Assembly: GCA_946629205.1 (NCBI GenBank)
Contig: CAMOXP010000069.1
Span: 1-6,939, forward strand
DNA length: 6,939 nucleotides
Origin: an uncultured Bacillota bacterium
GTDB lineage: Bacteria; Bacillota; Clostridia; Peptostreptococcales; Anaerovoracaceae
Direction of reading: 5' to 3'
Below are positions 1 through 6,409 of this stretch, in pieces. The translations under genes were made by a program, and so were the position numbers. Within the stretch, counting starts at the first letter, position 1. The number at the start of each line of letters is the position of its first letter. The notes under the pieces are model-generated. The model had not been told where the DNA came from, searched no databases, and was given only the letters and a program-made list of their open reading frames with translations.

Positions 1-65
1 ACATCCGAACGCAGCGATAACGCATACCGAAAGGTTCGGAACCAGATGCACCGGCGGCGCTGTTC

Positions 66-593
66 ATGATGGTATCAAAGATCATGCTGGACAACAGACT
101 CGTCGAAGACTGTTCGCCGGCCAAGACGCTTGAACACGCCAATAATGCCATTTGCAAAGTCAACATAGTGGAGATGTTCGTTACAGTTTGGCTCGGCGTA
201 CTGGAACTGTCTACCGGGAAGATCACGGCGGCGAATGCGGGTCACGAACGGCCGGTGATCATCCATCCGGACAGAGAGGCTGAGATGATTAGGGACAAGC
301 ACGGGTTTGTGGTCGGCGGCATGGAAGGTATGAAGTACCAGGATTACGAGCTGCAGCTTGAACCCGGCGCGAAGCTGTTCCTGTACACGGACGGTGTGCC
401 GGAGGCTACGGCTGCCGATAAGGAGATGTTCACTACAGACCGGATGATGAAAGCTGCGGACAAACTCCGCGCAGCCACCCCGAAAGAGACGCTCGTCGGA
501 ATCAGAAACGCTGTAGATGATTTCGTTGGCGACGCTGAGCAGTTTGACGATCTGACCATGCTCTGCGTGGAATACAAAGGCAGTTCGACATGA
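66..593 (+). CDS. SpoIIE-type PP2C serine phosphatase, C-terminal part (5' end missing or broken)
   Basis: This is the C-terminal part of a PPM/PP2C phosphatase of the SpoIIE/RsbU class, which removes phosphate from Ser/Thr of partner proteins such as anti-anti-sigma factors using two metal ions. Visible family signatures, numbered from the first ATG, are NAGH (57-60), LYTDGVPEA (106-114, with the metal-binding Asp109) and DDLTMLCV (161-168) near the C-terminus. The family segment PAALFMM starts a few codons before the ATG, at about position 51, so the ATG at 66 is not a real start and has no ribosome site. The N-terminal half of the catalytic domain, with its first metal-binding Asp and the usual DVxGKG motif, is absent. 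Reading back in frame, homology stops at about position 48 and a TAA lies at 18-20. It is therefore a truncated gene, a frameshifted pseudogene or a bad contig end. The family call is secure, but the partner and pathway are unknown. No operon link to the next gene is evident. Confidence 0.8.
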   Translation: MMVSKIMLDNRLVEDCSPAKTLEHANNAICKVNIVEMFVTVWLGVLELSTGKITAANAGHERPVIIHPDREAEMIRDKHGFVVGGMEGMKYQDYELQLEPGAKLFLYTDGVPEATAADKEMFTTDRMMKAADKLRAATPKETLVGIRNAVDDFVGDAEQFDDLTMLCVEYKGSST

Positions 594-627
594 GCGCGGC
601 TGAGTTGAAAACACAAAGTTTAAAAAC

Positions 628-666
628 TTTACAGTGATTTTACATTCCGATGCCATGGGTTTTACC
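628..666 (+). promoter_or_regulatory. Pho-box-like direct repeats upstream of the response regulator
   Basis: TTTACA occurs at 628-633 and again at 639-644, an exact 11-bp period with a 5-bp spacer. TTTACC at 661-666 falls on the same phase two periods later, and the intermediate position (650-655) holds a degenerate ATGCCA. PhoP boxes of Gram-positive bacteria are TT(A/T)ACA-like repeats with about 5-bp spacers, and E. coli Pho boxes also have an 11-bp period. The last repeat ends 9 bp before a candidate -10, close to the arrangement in which the box replaces a -35 element. Because the next gene is an OmpR-family regulator in an operon with a phosphate transporter, autoregulation is the natural reading. 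The repeats are seen directly; the binding is inferred. Confidence 0.5.
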
Positions 667-675
667 TTGTACCTG

Positions 676-681
676 TATTAT
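676..681 (+). promoter_or_regulatory. Candidate -10 box of the regulator-kinase-transporter operon
   Basis: TATTAT lies 39 bp before the ATG at 721 and differs from TATAAT at one base. No recognisable -35 hexamer sits 16-18 bp upstream (the bases there are close to CCATGG), which suits an activator-dependent promoter driven from the Pho-like repeats just upstream. The surrounding run TATTATATAT allows other registers of the -10 box, so the exact position is uncertain. Confidence 0.45.
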
Positions 682-720
682 ATATGTGGTGAGTTTTGAA
701 GAGAAATACAGGAGTAGCGA

Positions 721-1413
721 ATGATTATCTGTGTTGAAGATGACACATCCATCAGAGATCTGATGATTTATGCCCTGCGGACCTCAGGGTTCGAGGCGCG
801 CGGATGCAACGACGGCGAGGAATTGTATGCGACATTGGAGGAGGCAGGCAGAGCCGGAGAAAACACGGAACTGATTATGCTGGATATCATGCTGCCCGGG
901 GAAGACGGCATGGAGATCCTGCGCAAGCTCAAGGCTGATCCTGCAACAGAGAAAATCCCGGTGATCATAGCGACTGCGAAAGGAACAGAGTTTGATAAAG
1001 TCATAGGCCTGGATTCGGGCGCAGATGATTTTCTGACAAAGCCCTTCGGCATGATGGAGATGATCGCCAGGGTGAATGCGGTGCTTCGCCGGACAGAACA
1101 CTCCTCAAGAAGCGATACCATTCGAGTCGGGAAACTGGCAGTCGACAAAGACGCTCACAAAGTCACTTCCGGAGAAGAGGAAATCAATCTGACACTCAAA
1201 GAGTATGCACTATTGCAACTCTTTATGCAAAATCCGGGACACGTGTTTACGAGAGAAAAACTGCTTTCCTCCGTTTGGGGCATCGAGTATGCCGGAGAGA
1301 CGAGAACAGTGGACGTACACATAGGAACATTGCGTACAAAACTAGGAGAATACGGCAGCTATATTGAAACCGTCCGCGGCGTGGGATACCGATTCTCCGG
1401 GAAGGAAAGGTGA
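721..1413 (+). CDS. OmpR/PhoB-family response regulator, probably phosphate-type (PhoB/PhoP-like)
   Basis: This is a cytoplasmic two-component transcription factor of 230 aa, the usual length for the OmpR/PhoB family. The receiver domain (about 1-120) has the acidic pair Asp7/Asp8, the phosphoacceptor Asp55 in LDIMLPGEDG, the switch residue Thr85 and Lys107 in the TKPF motif. The C-terminal winged-helix DNA-binding domain (about 133-228) has the family signatures LTLKEYALLQLF, the recognition-helix region TRTVDVHIGTLRTKL and the ending ETVRGVGYRF. All key residues are present, so it should be a working regulator. The start ATG is well supported by AGGAG at 710-714 with a 6-bp gap. The kinase gene overlaps its stop codon, so the two are translationally coupled and almost certainly a cognate pair. 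The phosphate role is inferred from the downstream Na/Pi transporter-PhoU gene and the upstream Pho-like repeats; sequence alone does not separate PhoB from other OmpR members. Confidence 0.93.
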   Translation: MIICVEDDTSIRDLMIYALRTSGFEARGCNDGEELYATLEEAGRAGENTELIMLDIMLPGEDGMEILRKLKADPATEKIPVIIATAKGTEFDKVIGLDSGADDFLTKPFGMMEMIARVNAVLRRTEHSSRSDTIRVGKLAVDKDAHKVTSGEEEINLTLKEYALLQLFMQNPGHVFTREKLLSSVWGIEYAGETRTVDVHIGTLRTKLGEYGSYIETVRGVGYRFSGKER

Positions 1414-2183
1414 GTCGGATGACCAAAAAGAATTTCATATATGACCGACTGTCCAAGAAAATCGCATCGGAAGAGCGGGGCAAGGCGCAGCGTGAAGCGG
1501 AACGGATGCGCCAGGAGTTTACGGCTAATGTTTCCCATGAACTGAAGACGCCGCTCCAGTCCATTTCCGGATACGCGGAGCTGCTCAAGAGCGGCATGGT
1601 CAAGGAAGAAGATGTGCAGCAATTCTCTGAGAGAATCTACTCAGAAGCCCAGCGGATGATCACCCTGGTCAACGATATCCTGGAACTGTCCCATCTGGAT
1701 GAGGGCATGGAGGATATGGTCCGTGAAGATGTGGACCTTTACAGGGTGGCGGCCAGCGCGGTCGAATCCCTGGAAGAAGAAGCAGAAGCCGCAGACGTAT
1801 CGCTGCAGCTGACTGGCGAGAACAGCGTTATCAATGGATACGGGCAGATGCTCAGCCTGATCGTTTACAACCTCTGTGAAAACGGAATCAAATACAACAA
1901 TCCTCATGGAAGCGTCAAGGTGGACATCAATGACTTTGAGAACAGAACCGTCCTGACTGTCAACGATAATGGCATCGGCATTCCTCTGGATCAGCAGGAA
2001 CGCGTCTTTGAGCGGTTTTACCGGGTGGACAAGAGCCACTCCAAAGAAGTCGGCGGGACCGGCCTGGGGCTTTCCATCGTGAAACACGCGGCCGCGATCC
2101 ATAATGGAGAGATTCATTTGGTCAGCGTACCGAAATACGGAACGACGATCACGATTTCATTTCCGAAAGATATAAAAGCGTGA
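1410..2183 (+). CDS. Soluble PhoR-like sensor histidine kinase lacking a sensor and membrane domain
   Basis: This histidine kinase (257 aa) should autophosphorylate and pass phosphate to Asp55 of the regulator encoded just upstream. The HisKA domain holds the H-box HELKTP with phosphorylated His43, preceded by EFTANVS as in PhoR-type kinases. The HATPase domain has an N-box (Asn154-Asn158 region), G1 DNGIGIP (186-192), an F-box (FERFYR, from 200) and G2 GGTGLGLS (215-222). All catalytic motifs are intact. Residues 1-36 are short, highly charged and probably helical, with no membrane segment, HAMP or PAS domain. Full-length PhoR-type kinases usually carry one or two membrane segments and a sensor region here, so about the first half is missing. 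The GTG start at 1410 overlaps the regulator stop (GTGA). ATG at 1419 is a possible alternative, with AGGTGA just ahead of it. Being soluble, it must take its signal from a partner protein or work without one. Confidence 0.88.
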   Translation: MSRMTKKNFIYDRLSKKIASEERGKAQREAERMRQEFTANVSHELKTPLQSISGYAELLKSGMVKEEDVQQFSERIYSEAQRMITLVNDILELSHLDEGMEDMVREDVDLYRVAASAVESLEEEAEAADVSLQLTGENSVINGYGQMLSLIVYNLCENGIKYNNPHGSVKVDINDFENRTVLTVNDNGIGIPLDQQERVFERFYRVDKSHSKEVGGTGLGLSIVKHAAAIHNGEIHLVSVPKYGTTITISFPKDIKA

Positions 2184-2202
2184 GCAGGAAGGAGACGATC
2201 AT

Positions 2203-3978
2203 TTGACATTTGAAGCAGTACTCATGATGCTGGGCGGGATCGGAATGTTCCTGTACGGCATGAAACTGATGGGAAACTCCCTGGAAAGCGCTGCCGGTGC
2301 TAAAATGGAGAAGATCCTGGAACGGCTGACGAGCAACAAAGCCAAAGGCGTCGCCCTCGGTGCCGGCGTAACGGCAGTGATTCAGAGTTCAGCCGCAACG
2401 ATCATTATGGTCGTCGGTTTTCTCAATGCCGGGATCCTTAAACTGGCGCAGGGCGTTCCGGTCATTATGGGAGCCAACATCGGAACGACAATTACGGCAC
2501 AGATCCTGAGGATGGGAGATATCAGCGGGGACAATATTATTCTCACCCTGCTCAAGCCCTCGTCCTTCGCACCGATCCTGATCGTTATCAGCGCATTTGT
2601 CATCCTCATGTCAAAGCGCCAGTCCCTGAAGGACAAGATGGGCATTTTCATGGGGCTGGGTATCCTGTTCATGGGCATGACCCTCATGGAGACCAGCTTC
2701 GCGCCAATGGCTGAATCCGAAGAGTTCGGCAAGGTGTTCACACTGTTTACGAATCCGGCTCTGGGCGTCGCGGTCGGCATGGCCGTAACGATCCTGCTGC
2801 AGAGTTCCTCCGCGGCAGTCGGCGTACTGCAGGCAACCGCGTCCACCGGTGTCGTGACATTCGCCATGGCGGCTCCGATCACCATCGGATGCAACCTGGG
2901 AAAGTGCGTCACGGTTCTGCTGGCCAGCATCGGCGTCAACAAGGACGCCAAACGTGCGGTCACCATCGACGTGACAATGTGCGTGCTTGGATCCGCGCTG
3001 TTTCTGGCGGCCATCTATCTGTATCAGGCTGTGATCGGATTCGATTTCTGGGAAGATACCGTCAACAGAGGAGGCGTCGCCAACTTCCACACCCTGTTCA
3101 ATGTGGTCGTAGCAATCGTCTTCCTGCCGTTCGTGAATACACTCATCGCCATTTCCAAGAAGGTCGTCAAGGACAAGGGCGGCTACACCAAGATGGATCA
3201 GGAACTGGCTATGCTGGATCCGAGATTCTTCGAGACGCCGAACGTTGCGCTGGAACAGTGCCGCAAAGTCATCAATATCATGTGCGATACCGGCAAGGAA
3301 AGCTTCAACGTCGCCTGCGGGCTTGTTGACAAATACGATGACCAGAAGCGCCAGATCGTCAATGACAATGAGGCGTTCCTTGACAAAACAGAAACGGTTC
3401 TCGGAGAGTACATCGTGCATATCACAGAGCATGGACTCAGTTCCAAGCAGAACCTCTTCGCAACAGAACTGCTGCACACAGTTGGCGACATGGAGCGTAT
3501 CGGCGACCACATCGACAACATCGCAGAAGGAGCGGAAATGGTCCACAACGACGGCATCCGGTATTCTGATGAGAGCATGGAAGAATTCGGGTATCTGAAG
3601 AGCGCTATCGATGAGATCCTGGATTGCACCGCCAAGGCGTATGAAACGGAAGATGTCATGATGGCGCTGCGCGTTGAAGCGCTGGAAGATGTCATCGATG
3701 ATATGGTCACCGTGATGAAAAACAATCATGCGGCAAGACTCAAGGATGGACTCTGCACAGTCGAACGCGGTGTCAGCTTCATTGAAATGCTTACCGATAT
3801 CGAGCGCATTTCCGACCACTGCGAGAACGTCTGCCAGCATCTGCGGCAGAGGATCAACGGTCAGGAGCTCAGCACTCATACAGTGCTCACTGACGACGAA
3901 AGCCGTGCGGCAGAAAGGGATATGTACGCACAGTTCCGCCGCAGCTATGAAGCAGCCTACCTGACGCCGATCTCTTGA
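2203..3978 (+). CDS. Na+/phosphate cotransporter with C-terminal PhoU domain (NptA/YjbB type)
   Basis: This inner-membrane transporter of the Na/Pi-cotransporter (SLC34-like) family is 591 aa, the usual length for the bacterial form fused to PhoU. Two inverted membrane repeats are visible. The first has the QSS motif (61-63) and GANIGTT (90-96); the second has QSSS (200-203), GCNLGKC (229-235) and the conserved HTLFN (296-300). The membrane part ends near 320. The C-terminal cytoplasmic part (about 340-580) is a two-repeat PhoU-like helical domain with the metal-binding signatures DMERIGDH (429-436) and DIERISDH (532-539). The start is a TTG at 2203, chosen because GGAAGGAG at 2187-2194 sits 8 bp ahead and because the family begins with a similar hydrophobic helix. 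It lies only 19 bp after the kinase stop, so it belongs to the same operon. Expected role: Na+-driven phosphate uptake (or balance), with PhoU providing control. The second-repeat motif departs from the family (Lys233 where Thr is usual). Confidence 0.92.
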   Translation: MTFEAVLMMLGGIGMFLYGMKLMGNSLESAAGAKMEKILERLTSNKAKGVALGAGVTAVIQSSAATIIMVVGFLNAGILKLAQGVPVIMGANIGTTITAQILRMGDISGDNIILTLLKPSSFAPILIVISAFVILMSKRQSLKDKMGIFMGLGILFMGMTLMETSFAPMAESEEFGKVFTLFTNPALGVAVGMAVTILLQSSSAAVGVLQATASTGVVTFAMAAPITIGCNLGKCVTVLLASIGVNKDAKRAVTIDVTMCVLGSALFLAAIYLYQAVIGFDFWEDTVNRGGVANFHTLFNVVVAIVFLPFVNTLIAISKKVVKDKGGYTKMDQELAMLDPRFFETPNVALEQCRKVINIMCDTGKESFNVACGLVDKYDDQKRQIVNDNEAFLDKTETVLGEYIVHITEHGLSSKQNLFATELLHTVGDMERIGDHIDNIAEGAEMVHNDGIRYSDESMEEFGYLKSAIDEILDCTAKAYETEDVMMALRVEALEDVIDDMVTVMKNNHAARLKDGLCTVERGVSFIEMLTDIERISDHCENVCQHLRQRINGQELSTHTVLTDDESRAAERDMYAQFRRSYEAAYLTPIS

Positions 3979-4004
3979 GGAAGCATCCGGCATAGTGTTA
4001 TAAT
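3975..4004 (+). promoter_or_regulatory. Probable promoter of the CPBP protease gene (extended -10)
   Basis: A perfect TATAAT at 3999-4004 is preceded by TG one base upstream (TGTTATAAT), which makes an extended -10. TTGAGG at 3975-3980, overlapping the transporter stop codon, is a reasonable -35 with an 18-bp spacer. Transcription would start near 4011, about 44 bp before the protease ATG. The start point is predicted by spacing, not observed. Confidence 0.65.
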
Positions 4005-4051
4005 CACCTCAGGCAATCAACTGCGATCCGCGCTTGCATGAGGTGATTTTT
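4002..4051 (+). terminator. Hairpin plus T-run closing the phosphate operon and covering the next gene's ribosome site
   Basis: The 10 bases at 4002-4011 (AATCACCTCA) are the exact reverse complement of 4039-4048. After one mismatch, four more pairs follow (GCAA 4013-4016 with TTGC 4034-4037). A run of five T lies at 4047-4051, so this looks like an intrinsic terminator for RNA coming from the transporter gene. The right arm contains GAGGTG (4040-4045), the ribosome site of the following gene, and the left arm overlaps the candidate TATAAT box. RNA started at about 4011 would lack the left arm and keep the ribosome site free. Confidence 0.6.
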
Positions 4052-4054
4052 AGT

Positions 4055-4975
4055 ATGAAGAAAATCGTTAAGAACAATCTGATCATCTGGATCCTATTGG
4101 TGACATCGCTCTGGTATGTCCTGATATTCAGCGGGATAGAGGCGTTCGCGACATCACAGTGGATGCTGCGTACCGTCGGTCTGGATCATCTGTCCGACGG
4201 GATGCGGTTCATCATTGAGATGTATCTGGGCACGATCGTTCCATTGATCGGGATCCTGGTCTATACAGGCGTCACGAAACGGAATCGTTTCGTGCTGCGC
4301 TCGTTCCTTCCGGGGCATCGAAGGAACGGGATGAAGACCCTGCTGCAGGGACTGCTGGTGGGATTCATCATGAATTTCGGATGCATCGTGTGCGCCCTCG
4401 TTCACGGTGATATCAAGCTGTATTATGACTTTGCGCTGGATCAGCTCCCGCTGATGCTGTTCGCGCTGGTGTGCGTGTTCATTCAGAGTACATCGGAGGA
4501 GCTCTGGTGCAGAGGGTTCGTCTATGAGCGCGTTACGGTCCGCTATCCGCTCTGGGTGGCGATCGTCGTAAACGGTCTGTTCTTCGCGGCGCTGCACCTG
4601 GCCAATCCGGGAGCCGCGGTACTTCCGATCGCCGATATCGCCGTCTGCGGTCTGGCGTTCTCCGTTTCGAAGTGGTATACGAAGAGCATCTGGTTTCCGA
4701 TGGGGATCCATACGGCGTGGAACTTCACGCAGAACTTTCTGTTCGGACTGCCGAACAGCGGACTGGTTTCCGAGGCGTCGGTCTTCACCCTTGACGCGGC
4801 GTCCGCGCAGTCAAATCTGATTTATGACGCGGCCTTCGGTGTGGAGGGAGCGGTCCCCGCGGTTGCCGCGGACGCGGTTCTGGGAATCGTCTGCCTCATT
4901 CTGGCAGCGAAAAACGGCCGGCTCAGAGAGCTGGGCATGAAACACGATCAGCTGGTGGAAGCCGGCGTCGCCTGA
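4055..4975 (+). CDS. CPBP-family intramembrane metalloprotease (CAAX/Abi type)
   Basis: This is a polytopic membrane protein of 306 aa in the CPBP family (type II CAAX prenyl endopeptidase/bacteriocin-immunity). Members cut peptides inside the membrane with a metal-activated glutamate. The three family motifs are present: EExxxR (Glu148, Glu149, Arg153 in SEELWCRGFVYE), FxxxH (His181 in FFAALH) and HxxxN (His219, Asn223 in HTAWN). Hydrophobic segments are visible at about 9-30, 56-71, 96-116, 131-145, 165-181, 190-205 and 265-285, so it is an integral membrane protein with a short basic N-terminus. ATG at 4055 is preferred over the in-frame TTG at 4034, because GAGGTG at 4040-4045 sits 9 bp before it and would lie inside the gene otherwise. 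The C-terminal extension of about 80 aa beyond the catalytic motifs, with one further membrane segment, is usual in this group. Substrate and pathway cannot be read from sequence. Confidence 0.85.
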   Translation: MKKIVKNNLIIWILLVTSLWYVLIFSGIEAFATSQWMLRTVGLDHLSDGMRFIIEMYLGTIVPLIGILVYTGVTKRNRFVLRSFLPGHRRNGMKTLLQGLLVGFIMNFGCIVCALVHGDIKLYYDFALDQLPLMLFALVCVFIQSTSEELWCRGFVYERVTVRYPLWVAIVVNGLFFAALHLANPGAAVLPIADIAVCGLAFSVSKWYTKSIWFPMGIHTAWNFTQNFLFGLPNSGLVSEASVFTLDAASAQSNLIYDAAFGVEGAVPAVAADAVLGIVCLILAAKNGRLRELGMKHDQLVEAGVA

Positions 4976-4981
4976 TCTTAC

Positions 4982-4999
4982 CGCGCCCCGGCCGGCGCG
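4982..4999. terminator. Small GC stem-loop between convergent genes (possible bidirectional terminator)
   Basis: CGCGCC at 4982-4987 pairs perfectly with GGCGCG at 4994-4999 around a 6-base loop. It fills the 26-bp gap between the ends of the protease gene (+) and the permease gene (-), which is where a shared terminator would be expected. No T-run follows on either strand, so intrinsic termination here is doubtful. Confidence 0.35.
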
Positions 5000-5001
5000 T
5001 C

Positions 5002-6363
5002 CTACAGGAAAATATACTTCAGAATGAACAGCACGGCCAGAACATACATGAGCGGCGTGATCTTTTCGCGTTTGCCGCAGGTCAGGTTGATGACGACAAA
5101 TGATATGACGCCGATGGAAATGCCCTCAGAAATGCTGTAGAACAGCGGCATGGCGATGATGCAAAGATACGCGGGGATCGTATCGGCCATCGTGTCCTGC
5201 GCGAAGCGCAGTTCCTTGATCCCTTCGAACATCAGGAAGCCGACCATCATAAGAGCCGGCGCCGTGGCGAAGGAAGGGATCGATGTGAAGAGGGGTGAGA
5301 ACATGCAGGACAGCAGGAACAGGCAGCCGGTCGTAACGGCAGTCAGTCCTGTGCGTCCGCCGACCGCAATGCCCGCGGAGGATTCGACGTAAGTTCCCGT
5401 GGTCGAGGTCCCCAGGATCGCGCCGCATGTTGTCGCGATCGCGTCGGACAGAAGGGCAGGCCGGATCGCCGGGAGGCGGCCATTCTCGTCCAGCATATTG
5501 GCCTTGGCACTGACGCCGATCAGCGTACCGATCGTATCAAACAGATCCACAAAGAGGAAGGAAAACATGACCACGATGAAGTTGAAGATCCCCACATCGT
5601 GGAAATTCGTCTGGAAACATTCCCCGAAAGTATCACCCAGAGAGGAAAAGTCCAGACTGATGATCGCTGCCGGAAACAGGCTGTACATACCATTGTCCGG
5701 GTCCGGCACGTACAGTCCGGCAAGCTGGCACAGCATGCCCAGTGCCCAGGTGACGATGATCCCAAACAGGATCGACCCCTTGACATTCCTGATATAAAGG
5801 ATCGCGGTCACAAACAGGCCGACAACAGCCAGAAGAGCGCAGATGCCATGGGTGGTGAAATCCTCCCGGAAGCTGGTGATGGTGACCAGTGTGGATGCAT
5901 CGACTGACAGGCCCGCGTTCTGCAGACCGATGAAGGCGATGAAAATGCCGATGCCCACAGATACGCCTTTTTTCAGCGGCAGGGGAATGGCGTTGAAGAT
6001 CGCCTCACGGATGCTCGTCAGAGACATAAATATGAAGATCAGCCCTTCGCAGAATACAGCAAACAGGGCCACATGCCAGGAGATCCCCATTCCCTGCACG
6101 ACCGTATAAGCAAGGAACGCGTTCAGGCCCATGCCGGCCGAAAGCGCGAAGGGAAGGTTTGCCATAAATCCCATGCAAAAGCATCCAATCACGGATGCGA
6201 GGCATGTGGCGATGAGCACAGCGTGCGGATTCATCCCCGCATCCCCCAGAATGCTTGGATTGACCGCTATGATATAGGCCATGGTCATAAAGGTGGTCAA
6301 ACCGGCGGCGATCTCCTTCCTGACCGAGGTGTTGTTTTCTTTTAGTTTGAAGAGCTTATCCAT
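5002..6363 (-). CDS. NCS2-family purine permease (AzgA/PbuG type, hypoxanthine/guanine/adenine uptake)
   Basis: This inner-membrane transporter is 453 aa from the chosen start, the usual size for AzgA-like purine permeases that import nucleobases with protons. Signatures include the N-terminal VRKEIAAGLTTFMTMAYII (14-32), SAGMGLNAF (75-83), FDTIGTLIG (275-283) and the GTSTTGTYVESSAGIAVGG region (318-336) followed by RTGLT, which carries the conserved Glu327. The rest is a string of hydrophobic segments, consistent with the 14-segment NCS2 fold. ATG at 6361-6363 is preferred over the in-frame ATG at 6382-6384, because AAGGGAG sits about 6 bp upstream of it and the family starts with MxKLFKLKEN. 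The YgjV-type gene ends 46 bp upstream on the same strand, so the two may be co-transcribed. No purine riboswitch is visible in that short gap. The exact base specificity (adenine versus hypoxanthine/guanine) cannot be told by eye. Confidence 0.9.
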   Translation of the reverse strand: MDKLFKLKENNTSVRKEIAAGLTTFMTMAYIIAVNPSILGDAGMNPHAVLIATCLASVIGCFCMGFMANLPFALSAGMGLNAFLAYTVVQGMGISWHVALFAVFCEGLIFIFMSLTSIREAIFNAIPLPLKKGVSVGIGIFIAFIGLQNAGLSVDASTLVTITSFREDFTTHGICALLAVVGLFVTAILYIRNVKGSILFGIIVTWALGMLCQLAGLYVPDPDNGMYSLFPAAIISLDFSSLGDTFGECFQTNFHDVGIFNFIVVMFSFLFVDLFDTIGTLIGVSAKANMLDENGRLPAIRPALLSDAIATTCGAILGTSTTGTYVESSAGIAVGGRTGLTAVTTGCLFLLSCMFSPLFTSIPSFATAPALMMVGFLMFEGIKELRFAQDTMADTIPAYLCIIAMPLFYSISEGISIGVISFVVINLTCGKREKITPLMYVLAVLFILKYIFL

Positions 6364-6409
6364 TACCGTCTCCCTTGGCTGCATTGTCCCGAAGCGCTTT
6401 TTCAGATGT

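Noticed and set aside
75..656. A 193-codon open frame on the - strand opposite the phosphatase fragment
   Set aside because: The + strand shows clear PP2C motifs, and the - strand product has no recognisable motif.
2611..3993. A 460-codon open frame on the - strand inside the Na/Pi transporter gene
   Set aside because: It is antisense to a well-supported gene with QSS and PhoU motifs. Its translation is rich in His, Asp, Arg and Cys with no domain pattern, and it has no ribosome site, as expected for the shadow of a moderately GC-rich gene.
4034..4036. TTG as an earlier start for the CPBP protease
   Set aside because: The ribosome site GAGGTG (4040-4045) lies downstream of it and is well spaced for ATG 4055. 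The seven extra residues (MHEVIFS) simply translate the ribosome-site region.
6382..6384. ATG as an earlier start for the purine permease
   Set aside because: It has no good ribosome site, while the ATG at 6361-6363 has AAGGGAG about 6 bp ahead and matches the usual family N-terminus.
6386..6404. Catabolite-repression (cre)-like palindrome AAGCGCTT in the gap between the YgjV gene and the permease
   Set aside because: Only the core matches. The outer TG and CA positions of the cre consensus are missing, and 8-bp palindromes are common by chance.
6364..6409. Possible purine riboswitch before the permease
   Set aside because: The 46-bp gap is too short for the aptamer plus an expression platform, and no conserved purine-aptamer core is visible.
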